Part shown: piece after piece, positions 11,717 through 11,820 of the stretch
Layout: the number at the start of each line of letters is the position of its first letter
Position numbering within the stretch: position 1 is the stretch's first letter
Origin: Bacteroidales bacterium UBA4347
Lineage (GTDB): Bacteria; Bacteroidota; Bacteroidia; Bacteroidales; P3
Length of the DNA stretch: 11,820 nt
Assembly (NCBI GenBank): GCA_002394185.1
Contig: DGTB01000062.1
Location: 1-11,820, forward strand
Direction: 5' to 3'
Translations under genes and position numbers: made by a program
Notes under the pieces: model-generated
Told to the model about the DNA's origin: nothing
The model's database searches: none
The model's input: only the letters and a program-made list of their open reading frames with translations

Positions 11717-11775
11717 CACCCCCTCCTCCCTTCCACCCTCACACCTCCTCCTTTCCACCCACCCACCACCCACCC
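11717..11775 (+). terminator. C-rich, G-free tail: candidate Rho-dependent termination region
   Basis: The 59 nt directly after the last stop codon contain no G and about 40 C by hand count. Such C-rich, G-poor untranslated RNA is the known profile of Rho loading sites. No intrinsic hairpin with a U-tract is seen. The downstream termination point would lie near or beyond the window edge, and the C richness of the preceding coding regions weakens the inference. Confidence 0.45.
11758..11775 (-). other. Canonical G-quadruplex motif on the minus strand
   Basis: The minus strand reads GGGTGGGTGGTGGGTGGG: four G-triplets with loops of 1, 4 and 1 nt. This meets the usual G3-N1-7 pattern. It lies on the template strand 41 nt after the last stop codon, where it could hinder RNA polymerase; no function is shown. 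Confidence 0.75.
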
Positions 11776-11795
11776 GAGAGGTGTCCAATTCGTCC

Positions 11796-11820
11796 GTTCT
11801 TATATTGTTCTTATATAGTT
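11796..11820 (+). repeat. 11-bp tandem repeat truncated by the window end
   Basis: GTTCTTATATT (11796-11806) and GTTCTTATATA (11807-11817) are adjacent and match at 10 of 11 positions. A third copy starts with GTT at the window edge. The AT-rich block may belong to the leader of a gene outside the window. Confidence 0.7.

Noticed and set aside
11741..11784. Intrinsic terminator from ACACCTC and GAGGTGT
   Set aside because: The stem is 7 bp with a 30-nt loop and no U-tract follows.
11796..11817. Bacteroides-type promoter in the AT-rich end
   Set aside because: TATATTG only loosely resembles the TAnnTTTG element and no TTTG upstream element is at the expected distance; the 11-bp repeat explains the composition better.

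Overview
The window is 11.8 kb of GC-rich DNA, probably from an uncultured (gut-type) member of the Bacteroidales. All eleven genes lie on the plus strand and nearly fill it; the longest gap between genes is under 60 bp. The clearest taxonomic marker is the complete Bacteroidota 'aerotolerance' (Bat) locus in its usual order. The WG-repeat protein, the RseC-like protein and the short AT-rich leaders fit the same assignment.

Layout. (1) 1-7931 is the Bat operon: a MoxR AAA+ ATPase (5' end outside the window), a DUF58 protein with a von Willebrand A fold, a single-pass membrane protein with a DUF4381-like cytoplasmic part, BatA and BatB (membrane-anchored vWA proteins), BatC (TPR plus a Q/N-rich tail), BatD (large exported protein with one C-terminal anchor) and BatE (TPR, two membrane spans, SH3-like domain). 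(2) 7975-9330 is an exported WG-repeat protein. (3) 9389-9799 is an RseC-family membrane protein. (4) 9840-10421 is RuvC. (5) 10418-11716 is a lipoprotein with a transglutaminase-like C/H/E motif, overlapping ruvC by 4 bp. (6) 11717-11820 is a non-coding tail with a G-free, C-rich run (possible Rho site, and a G-quadruplex motif on the minus strand) followed by an 11-bp tandem repeat cut by the window edge.

How the genes work together. From family knowledge, MoxR ATPases act with vWA proteins that bind metal through a MIDAS site. DUF58, BatA and BatB all keep the DxSxS motif, and BatC, BatD and BatE supply exported TPR, beta-rich and SH3 modules, so the locus probably encodes an envelope-associated chaperone or stress assembly. 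Its substrate cannot be read from the sequence. The genes after batE are probably co-transcribed, with no obvious functional link.

The most unusual content is not a gene. Most gaps between genes are built of short tandem repeats, usually of period 7 (GTTAAGA-type in both orientations, CACTTAA-type, TTAGAAA, CAATTAA), with periods 8, 9 and 11 also present. Period-7 arrays also lie inside two coding regions (the BatC signal peptide and 14 codons of the DUF4381-like gene), and arrays supply several stop codons and one start codon. Two genes 3.9 kb apart carry nearly the same signal-peptide DNA. Preferred codons also change along the locus, from CTG/AGC in the first genes to CTC/TCC in the later ones.
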